Source: an uncultured Bacilli bacterium (lineage in GTDB: Bacteria > Bacillota_I > Bacilli_A > RF39 > UBA660). From it: a stretch of 25,358 nt of DNA. A program made the position numbers and the translations under genes. Shown here in pieces: positions 1 to 6,893 of the stretch. The notes beneath the pieces were generated by a model. It did no database searches. It saw nothing but the letters and a program-made list of their open reading frames with translations, and was not told where the DNA came from. Each line of letters begins with the position of its first letter. The first letter of the stretch is position 1. The DNA lies in assembly GCA_934130265.1 (NCBI GenBank), contig CAKOYC010000006.1, positions 1-25,358 of the forward strand. Direction: 5' to 3'.

Positions 1-1179
1 AAAGGCAGTCATAATGAAAGAACAAAAGATAAATACAAATCTAATCCTAATATTAGGATTGAAGATAGTAAAAATAATATTGAAATAATAAAATGTAATA
101 ATTATGTAGAGAAATTTTATGAAATAACAAAAGATTATCAAAAAGAACATTCCGAAAAAATGAAGAACATGAGAACTGATAGAAAAAAGTCTTTTTATGA
201 TATGGTAAATGATTCTAAAAGCGTTGTTGCTGATGAAATGATATTCACAAGTGATAAAGATTTCTTTAAAAATTTGAGTAAAGAAGGACTTATGAGATGG
301 GCAAACGAAACTATGAATTTTGTTTATGAAGATTTAGGATATACAAAAGAACAAATCTTACATGCTGTTATTCATATGGATGAAAAAGTACCCCATTTAC
401 ATTGTGTTGTTATACCACTTGTTCAAAAATTCGATAAACGAACTGGTACAACTAAATACACAATTTCTAAACGATCATACATTATGGATAATATTCATTT
501 ATGTGAATTACAAGATAAATATCATGAACGATTAACTAAGAAAGGATTCAAATTAGAACGAGGAGAAAAACACACAGGTGTTAAACATTTATCAATGGGA
601 CAATTTAAAAATGTTGCTAGATATTATGATAGACAAGCATTTAAAAGTAAGAAAAAAATAGAAGAACAATATTGGAAAATAAAAGGTTCATTACAAAATT
701 CTAAAAAGAAAGCATTAACTGATAAAGTAATTATTGATGGAGAAATTTATCATATTCTATTAAATTTTCTAGACTTGTATAGTGAAGAAATTCAAAATAT
801 GGTAACAAGTAAAACATTTGTTGAAAGTTTAAATCAATTCACTTGTGATTATAAAACATTAGAAAGAAAATATAAAAATAGTCTTATTGATATTAATTTT
901 TTAGAGGATGAGAATGGTAAATTACGCGAAGATAAAACTAATTTGATAAATTTTATTAATCATTTATTGTTAATATTAAAAGAATTTTTTAGAGAAATTT
1001 TATTATCTAATGATAAAAAGAATAAAGAAAAGACGATAGATATTTTAAAAGGATGTTATGATAATGACTTATACAATTCTACAGATTTAAAAGAAATTTC
1101 TAAAGATACTGATAATGAAACAGAAATAAATATTTTTATAAATAAAGAATCATTAGAAAAAGACTACGATATTTTTTAA
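1..1179 (+). CDS. MobV/Pre-type plasmid mobilization relaxase, 5' end outside window
   Basis: The frame is open from base 1, so the gene begins upstream; 392 residues are visible. The visible N-terminal part carries GSHNERTKD, the first conserved motif of Mob_Pre relaxases. The metal-binding histidine motif follows at about 126-135 as HMDEKVPHLH. These enzymes nick at oriT of small mobilizable plasmids or integrated elements, so that one strand can be transferred by a helper conjugation system. The C-terminal half is Lys/Glu-rich and likely coiled coil, as in other Pre proteins. An internal ATG at 160 is not the real start, because the first motif lies upstream of it. Its stop codon lies inside a terminator hairpin. 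Family assignment is confident; whether it is active cannot be judged without the 5' end and an oriT. Confidence 0.93.
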   Translation, partial: KGSHNERTKDKYKSNPNIRIEDSKNNIEIIKCNNYVEKFYEITKDYQKEHSEKMKNMRTDRKKSFYDMVNDSKSVVADEMIFTSDKDFFKNLSKEGLMRWANETMNFVYEDLGYTKEQILHAVIHMDEKVPHLHCVVIPLVQKFDKRTGTTKYTISKRSYIMDNIHLCELQDKYHERLTKKGFKLERGEKHTGVKHLSMGQFKNVARYYDRQAFKSKKKIEEQYWKIKGSLQNSKKKALTDKVIIDGEIYHILLNFLDLYSEEIQNMVTSKTFVESLNQFTCDYKTLERKYKNSLIDINFLEDENGKLREDKTNLINFINHLLLILKEFFREILLSNDKKNKEKTIDILKGCYDNDLYNSTDLKEISKDTDNETEINIFINKESLEKDYDIF

Positions 1180-1193
1180 AAGTCGTAGTCTTT
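1159..1193 (+). terminator. Rho-independent terminator of the relaxase gene
   Basis: A perfect 11-bp inverted repeat (AAAGACTACGA at 1159-1169, TCGTAGTCTTT at 1183-1193) flanks a 13-base loop and overlaps the relaxase stop codon. The 3' arm ends in TTT but no longer T-run follows, so it is a moderate terminator. Confidence 0.6.
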
Positions 1194-1223
1194 GATACAT
1201 ACTAAATTTTTGATAATTTAGAA

Positions 1224-1260
1224 ACGCACTTGCAAATTGACATAGTCAATTTGCGTGCGT
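1224..1260. terminator. Long near-perfect hairpin between convergent genes
   Basis: A 10-bp perfect stem (GCAAATTGAC at 1232-1241, GTCAATTTGC at 1245-1254) has a three-base ATA loop. It continues outward as ACGCAC (1224-1229) against GTGCGT (1255-1260), interrupted only by an unpaired TT. The total is 16 bp, the strongest hairpin in the left region. It lies two bases beyond the hydrolase stop on the minus strand and is followed there by TTTCTAAAT, so a minus-strand or bidirectional terminator is the simplest reading. The missing long T-run and three-base loop leave room for a structural site of the mobile element. Confidence 0.5.
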
Positions 1261-1261
1261 A

Positions 1262-1816
1262 TTAGACATATTTAAGTAGTTCAGCAAATTCAGTATACCC
1301 GCTTTCAGAATTTAAATGCCCACCACCAGAAATCATTATATGATTATCTGTAATAGTATCAGCAAATTCTTTTTCAGCTTCATACTTAACATAAGGATCA
1401 TTATCTGAATAAAAACAAACTATATCCTCACAATAATTTTTTATATCAGATAGATTACCAAAATACATACTCTCATTAACTGTATCATAATCCTTATCTA
1501 TTCCAAGATAATTATTAAATCCACAAACAAGAACTAATCGCTTAACCCTTATTTTATTCTCAACTAAAAATTTACAAATAAATATTGGAGCAATGGAATG
1601 AGCAAATATAATTGTATTTTCATTAATAATATTTGTATCAACATATGTCTTTAAAAGTTTAGACCAATTCTCGTAATTTTGATAACCAACACCAGTTGGA
1701 AAATCTGGAGTATAAACTTCCAAATTTTTATCTTCAATTTCTTTTCTTAAATAAGGAATCCAATTTGAAAATGGACTTCCAAAACTCCCATGGACTAATA
1801 AATAATTACTTTTCAT
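1262..1816 (-). CDS. RBBP9/YdeN-family alpha/beta hydrolase
   Basis: This 184-residue soluble protein opens with the oxyanion-hole strand LLVHGSFGSP (6-15). The nucleophile elbow is AHSIA with Ser74. The likely acid is Asp140 in SDNDPYV and the base His167 in GGGHLNS, which complete a serine-hydrolase triad. The length matches the RBBP9/YdeN family of small serine hydrolases, whose substrates are mostly unknown. The elbow is A-H-S rather than the usual G-H-S. A good site, AAAGGAGAAG, precedes the ATG. The gene starts 27 bases after the stop of the upstream 389-residue protein on the same strand, so it may be the last gene of the SieB operon. The function beyond hydrolase cannot be told. Confidence 0.88.
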   Translation of the reverse strand: MKSNYLLVHGSFGSPFSNWIPYLRKEIEDKNLEVYTPDFPTGVGYQNYENWSKLLKTYVDTNIINENTIIFAHSIAPIFICKFLVENKIRVKRLVLVCGFNNYLGIDKDYDTVNESMYFGNLSDIKNYCEDIVCFYSDNDPYVKYEAEKEFADTITDNHIMISGGGHLNSESGYTEFAELLKYV

Positions 1817-1843
1817 TGTTTCTTCTCCTTTTATAATAACACA

Positions 1844-3013
1844 TTATATCTTACCTGTTAAATAGTATTCCAAATATAATTTTTCATAATTTTCTTTTAT
1901 TGTTTCTGCATTTAAACCCTTCGCTTTACAACATTTTAGAAAGTTTGTCATAAAAATGTCATCATTATTTATATCTAAATTTATTTTATTTATAAAATGT
2001 TTATATATTATATTTAAATATTCACTTTGTTTTGTATCTAAATATTCAATTTCTTCATTTGAAAATTCATTAATCTTTGAATAATGAATATTATCTCGCA
2101 CTTTTCTATTAAGTGGGAAAAACTTTGCATCTATTTGATTGCTTATATCTTTAAGAATAGAGTTAGAAAAATCAGTATTCATTTTCATTAATTCATCGCC
2201 AACTATACAAATAGAAATAGCCTTGTATTTCCTTATATAATTCTTAAAGTCTAAGTTAAATAACGGATCGATAGATATTTTTAATTCCTTTCCATAAAAT
2301 ACTTTTTCAATTAAGATAATAGATGAAATTAATCTATACCTATATAGTATAAAAATTTTATCAATTGTGTCAAGAGCTGTTGATTTAGAAAAAAGTTTGT
2401 AAGATTGGTAACTATATCTTTTACCATTTATTTTATTCTTAATAGAATTTAAAATTTTTTCACTTATATATGCATCAGTCATCTTGTATAATTTTTTAGA
2501 TATATTAGATTCAAATTTTTCATCAAATACTTTAAAAATAGTTTCTATAACTTGTTCGTTTAAATAAAATACACTGTTCCAAAAATCCAAATTTTCATCT
2601 TCGCCAAATTGTTCAAAATTTATATCTAAAATTTTATTATTTTTAATGACTACATTCAAATCGTAAACTTCATTTGAAAAGTCTAATCCCATTTCTTGAA
2701 TCTTCTTATTTATTTTATTCGAATTACATATATTTTGATGCAACCATTGCCTTTCTTTTCTTACTTTATTTTTCATATTTGATTTAAAGAATTTATCTTT
2801 TTCTAAAATACCACAATTTTCCAAGCATACAGATAATTCATAGTTTATTGCAACCGCTAACCCTTTAATAAACATCGTCAAATATGACTTTGCTTCTATA
2901 TTTTTTAATTTTCTTTTTGTTTCTAATAACATATAGAAAAAGTATGTATCTTGCATTATTTCATTAATAGTTGATATATTAAAAGTAGGTTTATCTTGAA
3001 TGCTATTTTTCAT
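1844..3013 (-). CDS. Unrecognised 389-residue protein coupled to SieB-like gene, HEPN-like RxxxHY motif
   Basis: I do not recognise a family. It is a helix-rich, Lys/Asn-rich, probably cytosolic protein with no signal peptide or membrane segment. One striking element sits near residues 299-312, where LNRKVRDNIHYS resembles the R-x(3-6)-H-Y signature of HEPN-type nucleases found in many toxin and abortive-infection proteins. The spacing (Arg303 or Arg306 to His310) does not match the strict R-x4-H form, so this is only a hint. Its ATG overlaps the stop of the upstream SieB-like gene in an ATGA arrangement, which implies translational coupling and joint function. No clear ribosome binding site of its own is seen. 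Being next to a superinfection-exclusion homologue and a relaxase makes a phage-defence role plausible; this is inference. Confidence 0.8.
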   Translation of the reverse strand: MKNSIQDKPTFNISTINEIMQDTYFFYMLLETKRKLKNIEAKSYLTMFIKGLAVAINYELSVCLENCGILEKDKFFKSNMKNKVRKERQWLHQNICNSNKINKKIQEMGLDFSNEVYDLNVVIKNNKILDINFEQFGEDENLDFWNSVFYLNEQVIETIFKVFDEKFESNISKKLYKMTDAYISEKILNSIKNKINGKRYSYQSYKLFSKSTALDTIDKIFILYRYRLISSIILIEKVFYGKELKISIDPLFNLDFKNYIRKYKAISICIVGDELMKMNTDFSNSILKDISNQIDAKFFPLNRKVRDNIHYSKINEFSNEEIEYLDTKQSEYLNIIYKHFINKINLDINNDDIFMTNFLKCCKAKGLNAETIKENYEKLYLEYYLTGKI

Positions 3014-3549
3014 TGTTTATCTTCAACTTTCTCTTTAATAAGATTGCCATTATTATCAAAATAATTAAATACCCACGGTTGCAAAAAATAAAGAATTCTA
3101 GGATTATATAAATCAATTATGTTTTCTGGTGATACTGGAGATATAACTCCAAAATACGTCAATTTTTTTACTATACCAGTATTATAAGGTAATAATAATG
3201 TATTATCTGGTTGCTTAATCAATTCTTTAATAATTTCTAGTTCATATTCATTTAAATTTTTAAGAAATTTTTGCTTTCCTTTTTTTACTTTTTCATTCTC
3301 CTTTTTATAAAAGAATTTCTTCCATACTATCGGTATTATATAGAATGCAAAATAACATAAACTTATTGAAAGAGTTACTACAAATACAATCCCTAATATG
3401 AAGCCATAATCATTTCTAAAACTAGTTATATACAATTTATCTGCAAAATTATCTGGAATTAATATGATAATACTACTTGCAATACAAAGAGCAACTATAA
3501 CTTTTATAGGAAGTTTTAATAATTCAGGTAAAAATTTTACATTTTCCAT
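3010..3549 (-). CDS. SieB-like superinfection exclusion membrane protein
   Basis: The 179-residue protein follows the layout of the SieB superinfection-exclusion family. A short N-terminus leads into membrane segment 1 (about 14-32), then a FRNDYGF linker and membrane segment 2 (about 50-75). A basic linker and a cytosolic domain (about 97-165) complete it, holding LNEYELEIIKEL and a C-terminal LQPWVFNYF, both typical of the family. In Salmonella phage P22, SieB aborts infection by some other phages. Homologues are scattered on bacterial chromosomes with untested roles. GGAGG lies eight bases before the ATG. The gene overlaps the broken gene upstream by 13 bases and the 389-residue gene downstream by four, so it is the middle of a tight operon. 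Confidence 0.8.
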   Translation of the reverse strand: MENVKFLPELLKLPIKVIVALCIASSIIILIPDNFADKLYITSFRNDYGFILGIVFVVTLSISLCYFAFYIIPIVWKKFFYKKENEKVKKGKQKFLKNLNEYELEIIKELIKQPDNTLLLPYNTGIVKKLTYFGVISPVSPENIIDLYNPRILYFLQPWVFNYFDNNGNLIKEKVEDKQ

Positions 3550-3928
3550 GTTGATGCCTCCAAAAATCCTAATTCTAAATTCAATTTATCTCTATTTAAT
3601 GATCTTTTCTTCAACTCACTTTGTAAAGTTGTTCCTTCAAGTAAAACTTTACAATTAACTTTTCCAAAATCTTTTTCAAACACAAAATTTAAAAAATTAT
3701 TTACATTTTCTTCATATTCTATAATATTAAAATTATTTTGAAATTTTAGTATATTACTATCTGTTGGCAATATTTCTTTAATTTCAGAATCTAATAACCA
3801 AGTTCGTGTATAATATGCTATTTTTTCGTTTTTTAATTCTGAATAACATTTTTTATATTTTCATAACAATTACCCCATGTAATATCTTCTAATGCTATAT
3901 ATTTTGCTAACTCATCTACAGAATACAT
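3537..3928 (-). pseudogene. Frameshifted small gene heading the SieB operon
   Basis: A start at 3928, well placed after GGAGGTAG, opens MYSVDELAKYIALEDITWGN and runs 31 codons to a TAA at 3833-3835. The same protein appears to continue in another frame (ELKNEKIAYYTRTWLLDSEI and on) to a stop at 3537. The whole span is 392 bases, one short of a multiple of three, so one missing base would restore a 131-codon gene. Short A-runs near 3840-3850 are likely sites. The downstream part holds LPTDSNILKFQNNFNI and TTLQSELKKR, which look like conserved protein sequence but which I cannot assign. The remaining 77-codon open frame could still start from a TTG at 3770. Either the gene is dead or it relies on slippage. 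Confidence 0.6.
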
Positions 3929-3957
3929 AACTACCTCCAAGTATTTCAACTAATTAA

Positions 3958-3986
3958 ATTATACTATATTTCAGAGAAAATTTCTA
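3958..3986 (-). promoter_or_regulatory. Possible promoter of the SieB operon
   Basis: On the minus strand a perfect TATAAT (3958-3963) lies 30 bases before the first start codon of the operon. A weak TAGAAA (3981-3986) sits 17 bases upstream of it as a -35 element. In DNA this AT-rich, chance matches are common. Confidence 0.4.
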
Positions 3987-4022
3987 TACGCTATTGATTT
4001 TTCCTAGAGTTTAACATATAAT

Positions 4023-4188
4023 TTATTTAACAAGTGACGGATATTTTTTTGATAAAAGGTTTAAAACCTTCCTATCAAATGCTCCATTTAAAATAGCAAC
4101 TAATTCAGTAATGAATTGGTTTTTTTGTGTTTAACCTCCCGTAGTTAGCTTGGAAGTTCACTGATAAACAGTTATATGATAACGACAT
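4023..4188 (-). pseudogene. Small decayed reading frame
   Basis: An ATG at 4188 opens a frame that reads into an A7 run and stops soon after. Removing one base of that run would give a 54-residue protein ending ITELVAILNGAFDRK and then KKYPSLVK. The span of 166 bases is one more than a multiple of three. No good ribosome binding site precedes the ATG. The sequence looks protein-like, but I recognise no family. It lies between two other frameshifted frames, which fits a decaying segment. The overlapping plus-strand terminator gives another explanation for part of it. Confidence 0.3.
4098..4126 (+). terminator. Plus-strand Rho-independent terminator-like hairpin
   Basis: A 10-bp stem with one G-T pair (4098-4107 with 4112-4121) and a GTAA loop runs into a seven-base T-run. 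No intact plus-strand gene precedes it, so it may belong to a lost gene. Confidence 0.45.
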
Positions 4189-4198
4189 TAATATAAAT

Positions 4199-4767
4199 TT
4201 ATCTAGAAGTATTTTCTATATTATCCAATACATTTCTATTTTTAATTTCCATAATATCATCAAATATACTATACCATTTAATTTGTACACAAAATCTTTT
4301 TTTCTCATATTTCGGATTATAATTTAGATTTCTAGTCATCGGTTGACAAAATAAATTTCCAAAATGTACCCCAGTTGAGTAAATATTTTGTTTTGACATC
4401 AAGATATTCATAACATCATCACTAGAAATAAATAGAAAATCATTAACTGTACCATAAATAATACCATCTACTTTAATAGCTGAATTTTTACCTTGTAAAA
4501 CAAATCTATTGATTGCTCTTCTTAAAACATATGGATTATTAATTTGCTTATTAATATAATCTATCTTATCTTGATGCTGTTCCTTATACTCATGCCCACT
4601 TATTCTGTTAATTCCCCTACCGTTTTGCGTTCCATCGGCATAATGATAACGTAAATACTCTATAACAGCTTCTCTAGATACATTTGAATCAATTAGAAAA
4701 TGAATAAAGCTAGAAATTCCTTCTGAATCTATGTTAAGTTTTTAGACCTTTTGGTGTTTTCAGTCAT
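4199..4767 (-). pseudogene. Frameshifted gene of unknown function
   Basis: From a TAG at 4199 a single frame stays open back to about 4742, giving roughly 180 protein-like residues. Segments include SREAVIEYLRYHYADGTQNG, YVLRRAINRFVLQGKNSAIK, VHFGNLFCQPMTRNLNYNP and VQIKWYSIFDDIMEI. The only sensible ATG, at 4767 (MTENTKRSK), is in another frame. The span of 569 bases is one short of a multiple of three, so a base was probably lost in the AAA run near 4740. No ribosome binding site is evident. The FGN...QP..RNLN then R..VQIKW pattern looks like a conserved enzyme core, perhaps a restriction endonuclease, but I cannot name the family. Confidence 0.5.
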
Positions 4768-4970
4768 GGATAATAAGTTAATTTACAAAAGAGCACTTGT
4801 AAAAGCTTAAAAATCCCAGTGTTCGAATTTTTGTACCTATATATATCTATACTAACACCAGTTTACTTAGTCTATGTTAAACTTGTATTATATTTAAATG
4901 CTCTACACCTTATTTCTTTTAATTCCTTGTGGAAAACTACAAACTTTAGATTGTATCATTTTCAGAAACA
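4768..4970. other. Intergenic stretch with decayed coding traces
   Basis: No intact gene is seen. On the minus strand, short runs such as VQEIRDNVSENDTI and KFVVFHKELKEIRCRAFKY appear in different frames with stops between them, as in an old pseudogene joined to the frame at 4971-5171. A GTTCGAATT near 4822 resembles a tRNA T-loop, but no matching stems surround it. Confidence 0.35.
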
Positions 4971-5171
4971 TTATCTCTTATTTCTTGAACTGTATATGGT
5001 ATAGTTACGAAATGCTTTCGATTTATTTTTTTCTAATCCAGCTGGTAAATTTACTGATTTAATATTTAAACTTTCACTAGAACTTTTACTAATAGCAAAG
5101 AATTCTTTGATTAAAGAAATAGATTGTAGGTAGGTCTCTCCTAGAACTATATTATCCACCATATTTATCAA
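4971..5171 (-). pseudogene. Fragment of a decayed gene, unrecognised
   Basis: The frame from a TTG at 5171 (or ATG at 5162) gives about 65 residues including VDNIVLGETYLQSISLIKEF and NIKSVNLPAGLEKNKSKAF, then breaks off at a TAA. Similar protein-like text continues in a shifted frame to about 4860. No convincing ribosome binding site precedes either start. I cannot name the family. Together with the frameshifted frames to its left it looks like the remains of one or two genes of an accessory module. Confidence 0.3.
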
Positions 5172-5216
5172 TTATAATTATGATAATAAACTCTAATAAT
5201 AAGCACTCTTAAAACT

Positions 5217-5966
5217 TTAATAATTTATATCATAAAAGCCAAGAGAAGTCATTTTTTGTTTCACTTTATATTCTAATTCCCTACCTTCATATTTTCTTCC
5301 AAATTTAATTAATAACTTTTCATAAGTTCTCTTTGCAATTTCACTATCATCACTAAAGTCTGCTTCACTTAATGCTTTATTAATCAATTCCTTAGAAAAC
5401 CCTTCACTAACTAAATCACTTTCAAGCTTCATTTTTAATACCTTATTACTCTTATCATGATTAGACCTTATCTTTTTATTTATTCTCTTAACTAACTTTT
5501 CTAATTCTATATCTTTAGAATATGATTCTAAGGCATTATCACAATCATTTTCACTAACACCTTTTTGTAATAACTGCCTCTTAATCTTACCTTTTCCCCA
5601 AGAAGTAGTTAATACTTTATTGTTTACGTAACTAGAAGCATAATTACTATCATTTAAGTAGCCTTGACTTTCTAACTTTTCCGTAACAAATTCTATCTCA
5701 TTATCAGTATATCCCTTACCTAATAAATATCTTGCTAGACTATCTCTTGTTTCAGCTTTCTTATTTAATCTTTCTAGTCCTTTATAATAACATTCATACT
5801 TTTTATTTTCTTCTAATAAACTAGGTAGTAGTTTATCTTCTATCTTCTTAGATAACAATAATTCATACTTTAAAATAATTTCTTCATAAAAGGAATAAGC
5901 TTTTCCATTATCCATCACTAATTCATATAAACCTTTTTGTTTCATCTTAAACATCTTTATCGTCAT
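5217..5966 (-). CDS. recX: Regulatory protein RecX
   Basis: This is a 249-residue, three-helix-repeat protein of the RecX family, which binds RecA filaments and restrains recombination and the SOS response. Characteristic sequence includes RDSLARYLLGKGYTDNEIEF (about 74-93), then LESQGYLNDSNYA and WGKGKIKRQLLQKGVSE. These match the core motifs of tandem RecX repeats. The size is that of the longer Gram-positive form. GAGGTG lies five bases before the ATG, and a TATAAT-like hexamer sits just upstream. It is followed by decayed DNA on its 3' side and preceded by omega. RecX often stands apart from recA in Bacillota, as seems to be the case here. Confidence 0.93.
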   Translation of the reverse strand: MTIKMFKMKQKGLYELVMDNGKAYSFYEEIILKYELLLSKKIEDKLLPSLLEENKKYECYYKGLERLNKKAETRDSLARYLLGKGYTDNEIEFVTEKLESQGYLNDSNYASSYVNNKVLTTSWGKGKIKRQLLQKGVSENDCDNALESYSKDIELEKLVKRINKKIRSNHDKSNKVLKMKLESDLVSEGFSKELINKALSEADFSDDSEIAKRTYEKLLIKFGRKYEGRELEYKVKQKMTSLGFYDINY

Positions 5967-5992
5967 TTTAACACCTCAATATTATTATACTT

Positions 5993-6020
5993 AAAAGGAA
6001 AGCTTTTTTAATCGCTTTCC
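5993..6020 (-). terminator. Terminator of rpoZ
   Basis: On the minus strand GGAAAGC (6014-6020) pairs with GCTTTCC (5997-6003) across a 10-base AT-rich loop and is followed by TTTT. The hairpin covers the rpoZ stop codon. Confidence 0.75.
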
Positions 6021-6211
6021 ACTACTGTTAATTTTCCCTCTAGAACTTCCTCTAAAGCTCTACCGATATTTTTACTGCATTTATATTCATTTTCGCGTAG
6101 TTGATAATGTTCATTTCTTGTCATTTCTTTACTACGTCTTGCTGCAATATGAACAAGTTCATACTTAGAACTTACAATATTTAAAAGTTTATCAATAGAA
6201 GGATAAATCAT
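6008..6211 (-). CDS. rpoZ: DNA-directed RNA polymerase subunit omega
   Basis: The 67-residue protein has the full omega layout. IYPSIDKLLNIVSSKYELVH leads into the invariant AARRSKEM that contacts the beta' subunit. It then ends in NIGRALEEVLEGKLTV. Omega helps assemble and stabilise RNA polymerase. In many Bacillota rpoZ follows gmk; here it stands alone between recX and a thioredoxin-fold gene, with its own likely promoter and terminator. AAGGAG lies 11 bases before the ATG, slightly long spacing. Together with the GreA-like and HelD genes a few kilobases away, it makes three RNA polymerase partners in one neighbourhood. Confidence 0.95.
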   Translation of the reverse strand: MIYPSIDKLLNIVSSKYELVHIAARRSKEMTRNEHYQLRENEYKCSKNIGRALEEVLEGKLTVVESD

Positions 6212-6234
6212 ATAGTATCACACTCCTTAGTATT

Positions 6235-6263
6235 ATAATAATATGAATAAAAATAAATTACAA
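6235..6263 (-). promoter_or_regulatory. Likely rpoZ promoter
   Basis: The minus strand reads TTGTAA (6258-6263), a 17-base spacer and TATTAT (6235-6240), just before the AAGGAG of rpoZ. An overlapping TATAAT at 6232-6237 would give a 20-base spacer. Confidence 0.4.
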
Positions 6264-6280
6264 GCAAGATGACACTTTTA

Positions 6281-6311
6281 GACAAAAAGAAAGAGTAGTA
6301 ATTAACTACTC
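6281..6311 (-). terminator. Terminator after the small thioredoxin-fold gene
   Basis: A perfect GAGTAGT/ACTACTC stem (6293-6299 with 6305-6311) has an AATTA loop. On the minus strand it is followed by TTTCTTTTTG. It overlaps the stop codon of the gene ending at 6306. Confidence 0.75.
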
Positions 6312-6560
6312 CATACAAAGTTCTTTGATATATCTTTTAATTTCTCTATCTGTTAAGACAGCACCTTTAGAAACTATATTTCCATCAATAATAAGTGCTG
6401 GTATAACATCTATTTTATATCTATCTTTAAGATTCTTTTCTATCTTTTCTATATTTAGTTTTAAATTCATCTCTCTTTCGACTTTAGATAAATTCTTTAG
6501 TAATTTCATTCCATTACTACAATCTGTTCCAACTACTTTTATATCAACGATAGGCCTCAC
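6306..6560 (-). CDS. Small thioredoxin-fold protein, single active-site cysteine
   Basis: The 84-residue protein has the short thioredoxin/glutaredoxin-like fold. A first strand, VDIKVVGTDCSNG, places one Cys at the active-site position. A central helix and strand follow, then YKIDVIPALIIDGNIVSKG, which holds the cis-proline (IP) and the typical IDG turn. Relatives of the small archaeal/bacterial redox-protein type normally have CxxC; here the second Cys is Gly, so it cannot form the usual disulfide and may act monothiolically or only bind. The GTG start lies directly after AAAGGAA with almost no spacing, so initiation a few codons later is possible. It has its own terminator. Confidence 0.75.
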   Translation of the reverse strand: MRPIVDIKVVGTDCSNGMKLLKNLSKVEREMNLKLNIEKIEKNLKDRYKIDVIPALIIDGNIVSKGAVLTDREIKRYIKELCME

Positions 6561-6623
6561 TTCCTTTCCATAACTACACTATACTAGATAATTATGTATA
6601 AATTATGGGATAAAAGTGAAAAC

Positions 6624-6890
6624 TTATTTCACAATTAAATCTTGATAGTCTTTTTTGTCTAATATCCACTTATTAACGTAAGAACATTCAATTATTACTT
6701 TATAATTATTTTCTCTAAAGTAGTTAAACACTTCTTCTAACATCTTACTAGCTATACCTTTACCTCTTTCTTCTGGCTTTACTATAGTACTAGTTAGTCT
6801 AATTAGATTATTATCTTTAGTAAAGAATACATTACCAACTACTCTTTCATCTAGAAGATAATCTATTTTATTATCACTTATCTTAATCAC
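6624..6890 (-). CDS. GNAT-type N-acetyltransferase, short YjdJ-like family
   Basis: This 88-residue protein belongs to the minimal GNAT family. It starts with strands that carry an easily read GNVFF. LTSTIVKPEERGKGIASKML then gives the acetyl-CoA pyrophosphate-binding loop (R-G-K-G-I-A). It closes with IIECSYVNKWI and a KKDYQDL tail, equivalent to the C-x-Y...Y.dL ending of the family. Such proteins are about 90-100 residues and their substrates are unknown. The GTG start sits three bases after the stop of the membrane thioredoxin gene, with AAAGGA in that gene's last codons, so the two are co-transcribed and translationally close. Confidence 0.85.
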   Translation of the reverse strand: MIKISDNKIDYLLDERVVGNVFFTKDNNLIRLTSTIVKPEERGKGIASKMLEEVFNYFRENNYKVIIECSYVNKWILDKKDYQDLIVK

Positions 6891-6893
6891 TTA

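Noticed and set aside
3464..3658. Plus-strand frame of 64 codons
   Set aside because: It lies wholly antisense to the SieB-like gene and the frameshifted gene, has no ribosome binding site, and reads as a hydrophobic shadow of them.
4790..4835. GTTCGAATT resembling a tRNA T-loop near 4822
   Set aside because: The bases on either side do not form the T-stem, and no acceptor, D or anticodon arm is found, so it is not a tRNA and is too short to call a fragment.
4819..5004. Plus-strand frame of 61 codons
   Set aside because: No ribosome binding site and low-complexity hydrophobic content; the minus strand here carries better protein-like text.
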